Origin: Tenacibaculum sp. SG-28
GTDB lineage: Bacteria > Bacteroidota > Bacteroidia > Flavobacteriales > Flavobacteriaceae
Length of the DNA stretch: 64,000 nucleotides
NCBI RefSeq assembly: GCF_002954385.1
Contig: NZ_MQVY01000002.1
Span: 291,690 to 355,689, forward strand
Reading direction: 5' to 3'
Positions within the stretch are counted from its first letter, which is position 1. The number at the start of each line of letters is the position of its first letter. The translations under genes were made by a program, and so were the position numbers. Of this stretch, positions 53,088-62,848 are shown piece by piece. The notes beneath the pieces are model-generated. The model did not search any database, was not told where the DNA came from, and was given only the letters and a program-made list of their open reading frames with translations.

Positions 53088-55899
53088 ATGCAATACAATC
53101 ATCAAGACATAGAGAAAAAATGGCAAGAGTTTTGGGCTAAAAACGAAACTTTTAAAACAGAGAACACCTCTGAAAAACCAAAATATTACGTACTAGATAT
53201 GTTTCCTTATCCTTCGGGTGCAGGATTACACGTTGGTCATCCGTTAGGATATATAGCGAGTGACATATATGCTAGGTACAAGCGTCATAAAGGTTTTAAT
53301 GTATTGCACCCACAAGGATATGACAGCTTTGGTTTACCTGCGGAACAATATGCTATCCAAACAGGGCAGCATCCCGCAGTAACTACAGAAACAAACATCA
53401 AAACTTACCGTAAACAACTAGATAAAATAGGGTTTTCCTTTGACTGGTCTCGAGAAGTTAGAACTTCAAATCCGGAGTACTACAAATGGACCCAATGGAT
53501 ATTTATCCAGTTATTTAATTCTTGGTATAACAAAGACAAAGATAGCGCGGAAGATATTTCTTCCTTAGTGGCCATATTTGAAAGTCGTGGAAATGAGGCT
53601 GTACATGCCGTATGTGACGAAGATTGTACTAGTTTCTCTGCAGAGGAATGGAAAAACTTTTCGGAGGAAAAACAACAAGGAATTCTTTTGCAATACCGTT
53701 TAACCTACCTGTCAGATACGGAAGTGAATTGGTGTCCTGAACTAGGAACAGTATTAGCAAACGATGAGATTGTTAATGGGGTATCGGAACGAGGTGGACA
53801 CCCGGTAGTACGAAAAAAATGAGGCAATGGTCGATGCGAATCACCGCCTATGCGCAGCGTTTACTTGATGGTTTACAAAACATAGACTGGCCACAACCTT
53901 TAAAAGATAGCCAAACCAATTGGATTGGTCGCTCCCAAGGTGCTATGGTAAGTTTTAAGGTAGACGGACACGATGCAACTATTGACGTATTTACGACCCG
54001 ACCTGATACTATTTATGGCGTTAGTTTTATGACACTAGCACCCGAACATGAATTGGTTGCAAAAATAACTTCAGAAGCACAAAAAGACGCAGTAGATGCC
54101 TATGTTACTGCCACTGCCAAGAGATCAGAAAGAGATAGAATGGCGGATGTGAAAACTATCTCTGGAGTAAATACAGGAGCCTTTGCTATCCATCCTTTTT
54201 CTGGGGCAAAAGTTCCTATTTGGATTGGTGATTATGTATTAGCAAGTTACGGAACAGGTGCGGTAATGGCAGTTCCTTGCGGAGACCAAAGGGATTATGA
54301 TTTTGCAAAACATTTTGATATTGGCATCCCGAATATATTTGAGGGCGTGGATATTTCAGAAACAGCATTTGCCGATAAAGAAAAGACCGTTCTGGCCAAT
54401 TCGGACTTTTTAAATGGTTTGTCTTATAAAAAAGCGATGAAAACCGTTATTTATGAAATGGAACAACGCGGTTTTGGTTACGGTAAAATAAATTATCGTT
54501 TACGAGATGCAGTATTTAGTCGCCAACGCTATTGGGGAGAACCATTTCCGGTGTATTATAAAAACGGAATGCCCCAAATGATTGCTTCCGAACATTTACC
54601 AATTGTTTTACCGGAAGTAGAAAAATATTTACCGACAGAAGACGGCAAACCTCCTTTAGGAAATGCCGATATGTGGGCATGGGATACCGCTACTAATACT
54701 GTAGTCGCAAACGAAGGTATAAACAATAATACTGTTTTCCCTCTAGAACTCAACACCATGCCAGGATGGGCAGGAAGTTCTTGGTATTTCAATCGTTATA
54801 TGGATGCCACAAACAATGGAGAATTTGTGAGCAAAGAAGCAGTTGGATATTGGAAAGAAGTAGATTTATATATTGGTGGCTCAGAACATGCAACAGGACA
54901 TTTACTATATGCACGTTTTGGCAAAAATTTTTATTCGATAGAGGATTGCTTCCCGTTGAGGAGTTTGCCAAAAAACTAATCAATCAAGGAATGATTCTTG
55001 GAACTTCAGCAATAGTATATCGCATAGCCGGAACCAACAAATATGTTTCTGCAGGTTTACGAGAGGCATATGAAACCGAAGAACTTCGTGTAGATGTAAA
55101 ATTGATAAATGCTTCCGATGAACTAGATATCGCAGCCCTTAAACAATGGCAACCACAATTTTCTAATGCTACCTTTGTACTAGAAGATGGTAAATACATT
55201 GTGGGAAGAGAGGTAGAAAAAATGTCGAAAAGATGGTTTAATGTGGTTAATCCGGATGATATTTGTGAGACATATGGTGCGGATAGTTTGCGATTATTCG
55301 AAATGTTTTTAGGTCCATTAGAACAATTCAAACCTTGGAAAACCTCAGGTATTTCAGGAGTTTATTCATTTTTAAAGAAACTTTGGAAGTTATATGTTGG
55401 TGAGGATGGTAGTAAAGCATCGGAAGATGCACCAAGTAAAGATAGTTTAAAAACCTTACATAAAACCATCAAAAAAGTAGAAGAAGATATCGAGAATTTC
55501 TCGTTTAATACCTCGGTTTCTACCTTTATGATTGCAGTAAACGAATTAACAGCGCAGCGATGTACCAGCAAGGCTATTTTAGAACCCTTATTAATATTGA
55601 TATCACCGTATGCACCCCATATAGCGGAGGAACTGTGGAGTCAACTAGGACATGGAAATTCTATTGCTACGGAAAAATTTCCGGTCTTTGAGGAAAAATA
55701 CTTAGTAGAGTCTGAGAAAGAGTATCCTGTTTCCTTTAATGGAAAAATGCGATTCAAGCTTAAACTTTCGTTAGATTTGAGTAAAGATGAAATCGAAAAA
55801 ACTGTAATGTCGCATGAAAAGACAGTACAACAGTTACAAGGAAGAACTCCAAAGAAAGTAATTATAGTTCCTGGAAAAATTATCAATATCGTAGGATAA
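53088..55899 (+). CDS. leuS: Leucyl-tRNA synthetase (interrupted by two frameshifts)
   Basis: LeuS attaches leucine to tRNA-Leu. The coding sequence is in three frames. One A added at 53813-53819 joins HPVVRKK to [18 protein letters not shown]. One T added at 54916-54919 joins HLLYARF to [19 protein letters not shown]. The repaired protein, about 937 residues, has the expected length and domains: HIGH-type [16 protein letters not shown] near residue 43, the editing domain ([25 protein letters not shown]), [12 protein letters not shown]-type catalytic core (written IGGSEHA here) and the KMSKS-like [10 protein letters not shown]. As leuS is essential, these breaks are almost certainly sequencing artefacts. 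A terminator follows. Confidence 0.93.
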
Positions 55900-55922
55900 A
55901 AAACTATTGTAAAAAATAGTAC

Positions 55923-55962
55923 AAGAGTCGTCAGAAATCATACTTTTTGACGACTCTTTTAT
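55923..55962 (+). terminator. Terminator of leuS
   Basis: AAGAGTCGTCA and TGACGACTCTT form an 11-base stem, ending in TTTT ATT. Confidence 0.85.
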
Positions 55963-55993
55963 TGTATAATGTTCAATATTAAAAGAGTCGCTA

Positions 55994-56001
55994 TATTTTT
56001 G
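55994..56001 (+). promoter_or_regulatory. -7 promoter box of the FemAB/GNAT-like gene
   Basis: TATTTTTG matches TAnnTTTG, 28 bases before the GTG start at 56029. Confidence 0.5.
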
Positions 56002-56028
56002 CTATTGAATTTCCAAATGTAAACGCTT

Positions 56029-57231
56029 GTGAACTTACTATCTAGAAATAAAAATACCTTTACTGTTCGATTTTTCGATAGTGTAGAAGACATTTCTCCG
56101 TCTATTTTTGAGGATCTACAATGCACTGCGAATCTATATTTTAATCCGTTATACTTAAAGGCGATAGAAAAACACAATACAAAAATCCATTTTGCGTACC
56201 TGGTACTTTTTGATAGTTTGCATAAACCTATTGGTCTTTGCAGTATTCAGGTATTTGATTTCCAAACAAAACATCTTACAAACAGCATACACTCTGTGCG
56301 TTCTTGGCTAGAATATATTGGGCAGAAGTGGAATGTACTAAACAGTAAAAAAGCAGTTACAATAGCTACCTGCGGGAATTCTTTTGTTTCTGGCGAACAC
56401 GGAATTTACCTGCATCCAGAGTACGACAAGAAAACGCTACTAAAACAAGTAGCTGATGGACTAGTTCACTATTCTTTAGAGAAAAAAAAGTTGCACAAGA
56501 CCATAGATGCTTTCGTAGTTAAAGACTTTGTTAAAGAGTCTATCAAAGCATCGAATTCCCTTTTGAATATGGGATATACTTCTTTTCAAGCCGAACCAAA
56601 TATGGTACTTCAATTACCAGATAGTTGGCAAAACTTTGACCAGTACCTCGATGCTATGAAAACGAAATTTAGAGTAAAAGCCAAACGAGCGCTACAGAAA
56701 AGTTCCGCTCTTTCAGTAATCGATTTTTCTATGGAAAAGATCGAACAGTTTTTACCCGAAATGACCACGATGTATCAAAACATATCTAAAAATGCTACTT
56801 TCAACTTGGTAAATTTCAATCTAGAAACCTATGTATCACTTAAAGAGAATTTAGGCGATAGATATTTTTTAAACGGGTATTTCTTGGAAGGGAAACTTGT
56901 TGGTTTTGCTTCTGGTTTAGTTAATGGAAAAACTTTAGATGCCCATTTTGTGGGTATTAATTATTCACTAAACAAAGAATATTCTATCTACCAACGCATG
57001 TTGTACGACTATGTTTCCATTGGTATTTCGAAAAAAGTAAAAAGTATTAATTTTGGGAGAACTGCAAGTGAAATAAAAAGCTCTGTAGGTGCTATCCCGG
57101 AGAAAATGACAATTTATCTGCGACATCGAAAGAGCATTCCGAATAAAATAGTAAGTTTGTTGGTAAAGAACATAAAACCAACTGATTTTAGCCAAAAATC
57201 ACCTTTTAAAACGAATGCACTGAAAAAGTAA
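56029..57231 (+). CDS. GNAT-superfamily FemAB-like protein (peptidoglycan biosynthesis/recognition type)
   Basis: This 400-residue cytoplasmic protein contains a C-terminal GNAT/FemAB-like fold: KTKFRVKAKRALQKS near residue 210, YFLNGYFLEGKLVGFASGLVNGKTLDAHFVG near 280-312, YQRMLYDYVSIGISKKVKSINFGRTASEIKSSVGA near 323-357. These resemble peptidogalycan biosynthesis/recognition proteins that transfer amino acids or acyl groups. The start codon is probably GTG at 56029, since no ATG lies nearby. It is followed by an acyl-CoA thioesterase gene seven bases downstream. The substrate is unknown. Confidence 0.78.
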   Translation: MNLLSRNKNTFTVRFFDSVEDISPSIFEDLQCTANLYFNPLYLKAIEKHNTKIHFAYLVLFDSLHKPIGLCSIQVFDFQTKHLTNSIHSVRSWLEYIGQKWNVLNSKKAVTIATCGNSFVSGEHGIYLHPEYDKKTLLKQVADGLVHYSLEKKKLHKTIDAFVVKDFVKESIKASNSLLNMGYTSFQAEPNMVLQLPDSWQNFDQYLDAMKTKFRVKAKRALQKSSALSVIDFSMEKIEQFLPEMTTMYQNISKNATFNLVNFNLETYVSLKENLGDRYFLNGYFLEGKLVGFASGLVNGKTLDAHFVGINYSLNKEYSIYQRMLYDYVSIGISKKVKSINFGRTASEIKSSVGAIPEKMTIYLRHRKSIPNKIVSLLVKNIKPTDFSQKSPFKTNALKK

Positions 57232-57238
57232 GAACACT

Positions 57239-58105
57239 ATGAAAAACACGAAAGATTTATTAGACATCTTAATTTTAGAAGATACTGGAAGTAATAATTT
57301 TTTAGGTAAAAGCAACGATATCGGGAGTCCTAATGTTTTTGGAGGACAAGTATTGGCCCAATCGTTAAATGCAGCCTATAGAACTGTTGCTAAAGAGCGC
57401 GTACTCCACTCGCTGCACTCCTACTTTTTAGAAGCAGGTAATTTAGATATTCCTATTACCTACAACGTGCAAATCATAAGAGATGGCGGTAGTTTTTCTA
57501 CGCGAAGAGTAACCGCTTATCAAAATGAAAAAACCATATTTATTCTAGCGTGTTCCTTTCATAAAATTGAAAAAGGTCACGAGCATCAAATACCCATAAA
57601 AAAAGACATTAAACAACCTGAAGAACTATTAAGCTGGACCGATATGTTAACACAATTTGGAGAATTTATTCCCAAAAAACTAAAAGCTTTTTTAAGTATC
57701 GATCGCCCAATTGCATTTAAACCAGTACAAGCTGTAAACCCTTTTGAAAACAAAGATTTACCACCAATAATAGATGTTTGGTTTAAACTAAAAGGAAATG
57801 GAGAAAATTTATCGCTTGCCATTAAACAGCAAATCTTAACGTATATCTCAGACTATAATATTCTAACCGCATGTTTGCATCCAAACGCCAGTAAGGCTAA
57901 CTTTTCGAATACACAAATGGCAAGTTTAGACCATTCGATGTGGTTTTACAGAGATTTTGACTTTACAGATTGGATGTTGTTTTCTATCGAAAGCCCAAAC
58001 TCTTTTGGCGCTAGAGGTTTTTCACGAGGAAATATTTTTACAAGAGATGGAAAACTCATTGCCTCTGTTGCCCAAGAAGGACTACTGAGACCGTTACAAA
58101 AGTAA
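57239..58105 (+). CDS. tesB: Acyl-CoA thioesterase II
   Basis: TesB hydrolyses medium- and long-chain acyl-CoA to free acid and CoA. The 288-residue double hot-dog protein has NVFGGQVLAQSLNAAYRTV near residue 28, LHSLHSYFLEAGNLDIPI, DGGSFSTRRVTAYQ, and in the second half ASLDHSMWFYRDFDFTDWMLF with the catalytic Asp-containing segment. It is co-transcribed with the FemAB-like gene. Confidence 0.93.
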   Translation: MKNTKDLLDILILEDTGSNNFLGKSNDIGSPNVFGGQVLAQSLNAAYRTVAKERVLHSLHSYFLEAGNLDIPITYNVQIIRDGGSFSTRRVTAYQNEKTIFILACSFHKIEKGHEHQIPIKKDIKQPEELLSWTDMLTQFGEFIPKKLKAFLSIDRPIAFKPVQAVNPFENKDLPPIIDVWFKLKGNGENLSLAIKQQILTYISDYNILTACLHPNASKANFSNTQMASLDHSMWFYRDFDFTDWMLFSIESPNSFGARGFSRGNIFTRDGKLIASVAQEGLLRPLQK

Positions 58106-58222
58106 AACATCCATAAAGTGATTCAAGGAAAACAATGAAAAGAATCGCCTACAAATGAGAGCCTAAAATACTATTGTTAGGCACTTATTTGGGTAATAAA
58201 TAAATTTAATCACTACCAATGG

Positions 58223-59290
58223 TTATATATAACTTTCCATACTTTTTCGAACTGCTTTCTGTTTCTGCTCCAAAAAGGCTTTATCCTTTACAAGAAAGTC
58301 ATAAAGTTTGGTATCTGTTGTTTTTGTAGCTGTAGCAATATTTTGCGTGCGATGCATGTTCATTTCTGTTTGCATTTGTACTTGGTATAAATTAGCTGCT
58401 ACCTTAAAGTCATATTCACTTTTTGAAGCGATAAGCTTGGTAACTATTGGTGCAGTCTCCACCATGAGAAATAATAGAAAAATAAACAACGATGGAAGAT
58501 ACGGCAATGTACCTAAAGCCTCTATCCTAGCCATCAAACCATCGAAATTCGATACAATTGGGGCAGTTTGTATTTCTTGCTGCTCTTGTTGCTCTTGTAA
58601 TTTTTTTATGGCGCTCTCTTTTTCTAGTATTTTTTGTTCATTACGGCTTTGTAATTGTTCCAGTGCGAGAAGCGCAGCATCGTGTTTCTCCCTTTTTTCT
58701 TTGTATACAGGTCCTTTGCCTAATAATTTGGTTCCTGCCTTTCCCTCTGCCTCAGCAATATAAGTTGCATAAAGAGAATTCACCTCGTTTTCTTTTTGTA
58801 AAATTTCATTTTTCAATTCGGTAATTTCCTTTTGTTTGGCATTTATTTGCGGTGTAAATTGCAGTGCAATCTGTTCTTTATTGGCAAGAAATAAAGTATT
58901 TTTCTTTTCGAGTAAAACTTGATTTATTTCTTTTTCAAAAATTTTTAACTCTAGGGGCTTTGCAATTACAACAGCAATGATAATTGCCATAAATAACCTT
59001 GGTGTTGCTTGCCAAAAAGCTTGCCAAAACGAATCTCTTTTATGCATAGTAGCAACAATAAAGCGATCTAAATTAAATACTAACAAACCCCAAAGTAAGC
59101 CAAAACATATCGCAATATAGACCGTATCAAAAACCGTAAAAAGGGCATAACTTGCCGTAAGGAAAGCCATTACTGCGGTAAAAAAAATGGTAGCTCCTAT
59201 ACCAACAAATTTATTTTGTTCTCCTGCAGAACATTGTTGTAAAACAGGGATATCAGCACCCGAACATAATAGAAAGAAGTTTTTCAGCAT
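58223..59290 (-). CDS. DUF4407 membrane protein
   Basis: This 355-residue protein has an N-terminal membrane domain of four helices (residues about 25-115; GIGATIFFTAVMAFLTASYALF, IYIAICFGLLWGLLVFNLDRFIV). A long, charged coiled-coil region follows (about 140-260), with Glu/Lys-rich repeats and QEQQEQQEIQ, then one more helix (about 268-290). This is the DUF4407 layout; function unknown. I start at the ATG at 59290, giving MLKNFFLLCSGADIPVLQQC, the family start; a longer reading adds seven residues. It is divergent from the PepSY-like gene. Confidence 0.85.
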   Translation of the reverse strand: MLKNFFLLCSGADIPVLQQCSAGEQNKFVGIGATIFFTAVMAFLTASYALFTVFDTVYIAICFGLLWGLLVFNLDRFIVATMHKRDSFWQAFWQATPRLFMAIIIAVVIAKPLELKIFEKEINQVLLEKKNTLFLANKEQIALQFTPQINAKQKEITELKNEILQKENEVNSLYATYIAEAEGKAGTKLLGKGPVYKEKREKHDAALLALEQLQSRNEQKILEKESAIKKLQEQQEQQEIQTAPIVSNFDGLMARIEALGTLPYLPSLFIFLLFLMVETAPIVTKLIASKSEYDFKVAANLYQVQMQTEMNMHRTQNIATATKTTDTKLYDFLVKDKAFLEQKQKAVRKSMESYI

Positions 59291-59410
59291 ATATGTATAA
59301 CGAATTACCAATAAAATTGTTACACGATTAGTACTACTAATGGCTAACGATCTTAAAAATTTCTGAGATAATTATCGCAAATAGCACAAAAAAGCTAAAA
59401 AAATGTTTAG

Positions 59411-59418
59411 TATTTTTG
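59411..59418 (+). promoter_or_regulatory. -7 promoter box of the PepSY-like/DUF2490 operon
   Basis: TATTTTTG matches TAnnTTTG, 15 bases before the ATG at 59434. It overlaps a longer alternative start, which it argues against. Confidence 0.52.
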
Positions 59419-59433
59419 ATTAAACTGTTTGTA

Positions 59434-60000
59434 ATGAAAAATATTTGGATCTCCTTTCTACTTCTTTGTTGTGGTATACAAGCACAAACTAAGTTTGAAA
59501 AGGAAAATCGAATCAAAGAAAATCAAGTACCTCAAAAGGCAGTTCTATTCTTTAAAGATTTAGATCTTGCCTCAAAAGTTAAATGGTACCAAGAAAAAAG
59601 TCAGGACGGAATAAGCTTCGAAGCAAAAGTTATTCATAACCATCGTAAAAACAGTATTGAATTTACCAAAGCAGGAACTATTATAGATCTCGAAATTCAA
59701 GTGGATTTCAAAAAACTACCAAAACCAATTCAAAACACTATAAAAAATACGCTCCGTCAAAGATTTGAAAAATTTCGCATCGAAAAAGTACAAATGCAAT
59801 ATACTGGAGATGCCGAAACTTTAAAAAATATTGCATTTGAAAAAAAATCAAGCCATAAAAAAATTCCTACCTATGAAGTGATATGTAAGGGGAAACACAA
59901 AAAAGAATGGGAATATTACGAGCTTCTTATAGACAAAAACGGTACAATTTTAAAAGACTTGAAGTTTTCTTATTTCCCTCTAGATAACCTAGAATTCTAA
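59434..60000 (+). CDS. Secreted hypothetical protein resembling PepSY-like proteins
   Basis: This protein of about 188 residues has a signal peptide (MKNIWISFLLLCCGIQAQ). The mature part has a basic, beta-rich pattern with YxxxI/VxxxG features (SFEAKVIHNHRKNSIEFTKAGTIIDLEI, YEVICKGKHKKEWEYYELLIDKNGTILKDL), which recalls the putative beta-lactamase-inhibitor-like/PepSY-like proteins of Bacteroidota. The assignment is tentative. It is co-transcribed with the DUF2490 outer membrane protein, its stop overlapping that start (TAATG). Confidence 0.72.
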   Translation: MKNIWISFLLLCCGIQAQTKFEKENRIKENQVPQKAVLFFKDLDLASKVKWYQEKSQDGISFEAKVIHNHRKNSIEFTKAGTIIDLEIQVDFKKLPKPIQNTIKNTLRQRFEKFRIEKVQMQYTGDAETLKNIAFEKKSSHKKIPTYEVICKGKHKKEWEYYELLIDKNGTILKDLKFSYFPLDNLEF

Positions 60001-60662
60001 TGACAAAGAGAACATATTTATACCTCTTATTTAGTTTTTATTTTGCCGTTGGTGTAGGGCAAAACGAATGGGCCGGTGGGTGGTTGCCAAAATTTAATAT
60101 TTCAAAAAAAATTGCGCCTACTTATAAATGGGTTGCTGGTATAGAGACAAGAGAGGAGATAACTACGGAACCTCTTATGGCTTCCCATCAATTGTTGGAT
60201 ATCTCCAATTATTTTTCGGTGCAAATCGGTGCAAACAGTCGTTTAAATATTGGTTATATTATTCGATTTAAAGGAGAAGATGTAATTCATCGCAGCACCC
60301 AACAATTTAACTGTACTTCTATATACGCAAATTACAAACTAGCCCATCGATTTGCTGTGGAACAATTCTTTCAAAAAAATAAAAATCCGCAATATCGAGG
60401 ACGCTATCGATTAACTTTTGAAAAAGCTTTAAATGGTGACAAAATAGACGTTAAAGAATGGTATTTTAAAGGTGCTAACGAATATTTATACCAATTTAAT
60501 GCAAGAGATTTTGAAATACGAATCGTGCCCAGTATGGGCTATTTATGGAATAAAAATAATAAAATAGAATTCGGACTAGACTACCGGCTTGCCAAAGTAG
60601 GTAAAGAAAACACATCCCAAAACATATGGTTTCGCACTACTTGGTATTTCACCATACAATAA
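60000..60662 (+). CDS. DUF2490 outer membrane beta-barrel protein
   Basis: This 220-residue protein has a signal peptide (about 1-20, ending in VGVGQ) and the DUF2490 pattern of alternating strands: AGGWLPKFNISKKIAPTYKWVAGIETREE, LAHRFAVEQFFQKNKNPQYRGRYRLTFEKAL, IEFGLDYRLAKVG and a final aromatic-rich strand NIWFRTTWYFTIQ. It is predicted to sit in the outer membrane; function unknown. Confidence 0.85.
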   Translation: MTKRTYLYLLFSFYFAVGVGQNEWAGGWLPKFNISKKIAPTYKWVAGIETREEITTEPLMASHQLLDISNYFSVQIGANSRLNIGYIIRFKGEDVIHRSTQQFNCTSIYANYKLAHRFAVEQFFQKNKNPQYRGRYRLTFEKALNGDKIDVKEWYFKGANEYLYQFNARDFEIRIVPSMGYLWNKNNKIEFGLDYRLAKVGKENTSQNIWFRTTWYFTIQ

Positions 60663-60673
60663 ACCATAATATC

Positions 60674-60710
60674 CCAATAAAAAGACTACCTAAAAGTTGT
60701 CTTTTATTGG
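60674..60710. terminator. Bidirectional terminator between DUF2490 gene and dipeptidase gene
   Basis: CCAATA-AAAAGAC and GTCTTTT-ATTGG make a long stem with one bulged base, between convergent genes. Confidence 0.78.
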
Positions 60711-60725
60711 AGTTCACCGAAGAAA

Positions 60726-62114
60726 TTATTTCGATAGTTCTGTAAAGTATTGGTAGAAATACGGAATAGTTTCAATTCCTTTTAAATAATTCCAAACGCC
60801 AAAGTGTTCGTTGGGCGAATGAATTGCATCGGAATTAAGACCGAATCCCATTAAAATAGTTTTACTTTCTAACTCTTTCTCAAATAAAGAAACAATAGGA
60901 ATACTTCCTCCACTGCGTTGCGGAATTGGACGCACACCAAAAGTTTCTTGATAGGCTTTACTCGCTGCCATATAGCCAATGTTATCGATTGGAGTTACAT
61001 ATCCTTGGCCACCGTGGTGCGGTGTTACTTTTACGGTAACTCCTGCGGGTGCGATACTTTCAAAATGCTTTTTAAACAAGGTTGTAATCTCCTGCCATTC
61101 TTGATTTGGCACCAATCGCATGGAAATTTTTGCGTATGCCTTGCTCGCAATTACAGTTTTAGCTCCCTCCCCGGTATACCCACCCCATATTCCGTTTACA
61201 TCTAATGTAGGACGTATAGAGTTTCGTTCGTTGGTGGTATATCCTTTTTCACCGTATACCGCATCAATAGCCAACGCGTTTTTATATGCCTCTAGAGAAA
61301 AAGGGGCTTTTGCCATTTCTGCGCGCTCTTCCTTGCTTAACTCTTCTACTTTGTCATAAAATCCAGGGATAGTGATATGATTATTTTCATCGTGTAAAGA
61401 AGCAATCATCTTGGTTAAAATATTGATAGGATTTGCTACTGCTCCTCCGTATAACCCAGAATGTAAATCTCTATTAGGACCCGTAACCTCCACTTCTACA
61501 TAACTCAATCCTCTTAAACCAGTAGTGATAGACGGAATGTCATTTGCAATCATGCCCGTATCCGAAATAAGAATTACATCATTGGCCAATTTCTCTTTAT
61601 TTCTTGGTACAAACCATGCCAAACTCTCCGACCCAACTTCTTCTTCTCCCTCGATCATAAACTTAACATTACAAGGAAGGTTTCCCGTATTTGTCATGTA
61701 CTCTAAAGCTTTCACATGCATGTACATTTGCCCCTTATCATCACAAGAACCTCTTGCAAAAATAGCACCTTCCGGATGAATTTCTGTTTTCTTAATTATT
61801 GGTTCAAAAGGTGGAGAATCCCATAAATCGATGGGATCGGCAGGCTGCACATCGTAATGCCCATACACCAATACCGTTGGTAAATTAGGGTCTATGATTT
61901 TTTCTCCGTATACAATTGGATAGCCTGGTGTTTCACAGATCTCTACCGTATCACAACCTGCTTTTAAAAGACTTTCTCGAATGCTGTCGGCTGTATTGAT
62001 AACATCTTGGTTATAGGCAGGATCTGCACTAACCGAAGGCATTTTTAACAAATTAATAAGTTCCTCTAAAAATCGTTGCTTATTCTGTTGAATATATTCT
62101 TGAATGGTTTGCAT
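60726..62114 (-). CDS. M20-family dipeptidase
   Basis: This 462-residue zinc metallopeptidase cleaves dipeptides or short peptides. Metal and catalytic motifs: VLVYGHYDVQPAD near residue 82, GAIFARGSCDDKGQMYMH near 116, FMIEGEEEVGSESL near 147, LISDTGM near 178, and a C-terminal HSPNEHFG near 440. The dimerisation/lid domain (about 190-350) contains DLHSGLYGGAVANP. There is no signal peptide, so it is cytoplasmic. It is monocistronic. Confidence 0.93.
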   Translation of the reverse strand: MQTIQEYIQQNKQRFLEELINLLKMPSVSADPAYNQDVINTADSIRESLLKAGCDTVEICETPGYPIVYGEKIIDPNLPTVLVYGHYDVQPADPIDLWDSPPFEPIIKKTEIHPEGAIFARGSCDDKGQMYMHVKALEYMTNTGNLPCNVKFMIEGEEEVGSESLAWFVPRNKEKLANDVILISDTGMIANDIPSITTGLRGLSYVEVEVTGPNRDLHSGLYGGAVANPINILTKMIASLHDENNHITIPGFYDKVEELSKEERAEMAKAPFSLEAYKNALAIDAVYGEKGYTTNERNSIRPTLDVNGIWGGYTGEGAKTVIASKAYAKISMRLVPNQEWQEITTLFKKHFESIAPAGVTVKVTPHHGGQGYVTPIDNIGYMAASKAYQETFGVRPIPQRSGGSIPIVSLFEKELESKTILMGFGLNSDAIHSPNEHFGVWNYLKGIETIPYFYQYFTELSK

Positions 62115-62287
62115 TGTATAGTTATTATTTAGGCTAATTTACTCAATTTTTTAAACATAAGAGCATTGTTCCATACCACAGTTCAAAACGAAATAATAGA
62201 AAATTAAAATTCTAATTTTTATCCTACTCTAAAACAAAATTTAAAGCATCCAAGTATATTTTAAATGGTGAATACATAATATTTTCG
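62115..62287. other. Gene-free AT-rich stretch
   Basis: With the next 200 bases this forms a 373-base gap between the dipeptidase gene and tRNA-Leu. I see no coding frame in this half. Confidence 0.5.
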
Positions 62288-62376
62288 TAAATTTGTAACT
62301 TATTAGTTTCTATTTAAAATTTTTAGAAGGGTTTTGAAATAGAGTAAACAAGAAGCTCTCCTCGGAGAGCTTTATT
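62288..62376 (+). ncRNA. Candidate small RNA with -7 box and terminator
   Basis: A perfect -7 box (TAAATTTG at 62288-62295) is followed about 57 bases later by a hairpin (AAGCTCTC and GAGAGCTT around CTCG, 62353-62372) and TTATTGTTTT. No open reading frame of note lies between, so a transcript of about 70-75 bases is possible. Expression is not shown by the sequence. Confidence 0.25.
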
Positions 62377-62438
62377 GTTTTAAATAAATGGCTGGATTAA
62401 TTCTTAGCATTTAAAAGAAATAAATCTTTATTATAGCA

Positions 62439-62467
62439 TTGTATTTTGAATTGTTTGTGTATATTTG
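62439..62467 (+). promoter_or_regulatory. tRNA-Leu promoter (-33 and -7 elements)
   Basis: TTG at 62439-62441 and TATATTTG at 62460-62467 are separated by 18 bases, the usual spacing for Bacteroidota. The -7 box ends 20 bases before the tRNA. Confidence 0.6.
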
Positions 62468-62487
62468 CACGCACAATTTTAAAACAC

Positions 62488-62569
62488 GCGGGTGTGGTGG
62501 AATTGGTAGACACGCTAGACTTAGGATCTAGTGCCGCAAGGCGTGGGGGTTCGACTCCCTTCACCCGTA
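62488..62569 (+). tRNA. tRNA-Leu (anticodon TAG)
   Basis: The sequence folds as a class II tRNA. The acceptor is GCGGGTG with CACCCGT (one G-T pair). The D arm contains GGTGGAATTGGTAGAC. The anticodon stem is CTAGA/TCTAG with loop CTTAGGA, giving anticodon TAG for leucine codon CTA. There is a long variable arm (TGCCGCAAGGCG) and a T arm with GTTCGAC. The discriminator is A and CCA is not fully encoded. Confidence 0.97.
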
Positions 62570-62596
62570 CAAAGGCTTAAAAAGCCAGCATTAACA

Positions 62597-62634
62597 AGGT
62601 CTTAGAGAATGTAAAATCTCTAAGATCTTTTTTT
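62597..62634 (+). terminator. Terminator after tRNA-Leu
   Basis: AAGGTCTTAGAGA pairs with TCTCTAAGATCTT (one G-T pair), followed by TTTTTT. Confidence 0.85.
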
Positions 62635-62654
62635 ATGCACTTACGCCCTCAAAA

Positions 62655-62678
62655 AAAGTACATGTAAAAGTACATGTA
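62655..62678. repeat. Tandem 12-base repeat containing a palindrome, downstream of tRNA-Leu
   Basis: AAAGTACATGTA occurs twice in tandem with no mismatch. Each copy contains the perfect 8-base palindrome TACATGTA. The position next to a tRNA 3' end is typical of integration sites, but no integrase gene is visible in the window. Confidence 0.5.
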
Positions 62679-62848
62679 AATAGCACTACACCGATGCCAG
62701 AAAAAAATTGTAAAACAAGCGGCAAAAGTGTAAAAAAGTCTAAAATCGCAGATTTTATGCCTAACTATTCAAAAGTAAAAATTTTAATACCGAAAAAAAC
62801 TGTAAGTAGGAAGAAGGTAGCCGCGCTAGATATACATAATTAAATTTA

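Noticed and set aside
53088-55899. leuS read as three separate genes or a split two-subunit synthetase
   Set aside because: The pieces join into a normal-length LeuRS by single-base homopolymer repairs, and the joins restore conserved sequence.
62694-62843. 49-codon basic open frame after tRNA-Leu (starting MPEKNCKTSGKSVKKSK)
   Set aside because: It is short, lysine-rich because of AT-rich composition, has no promoter box and no recognisable motif. Kept only as a note.
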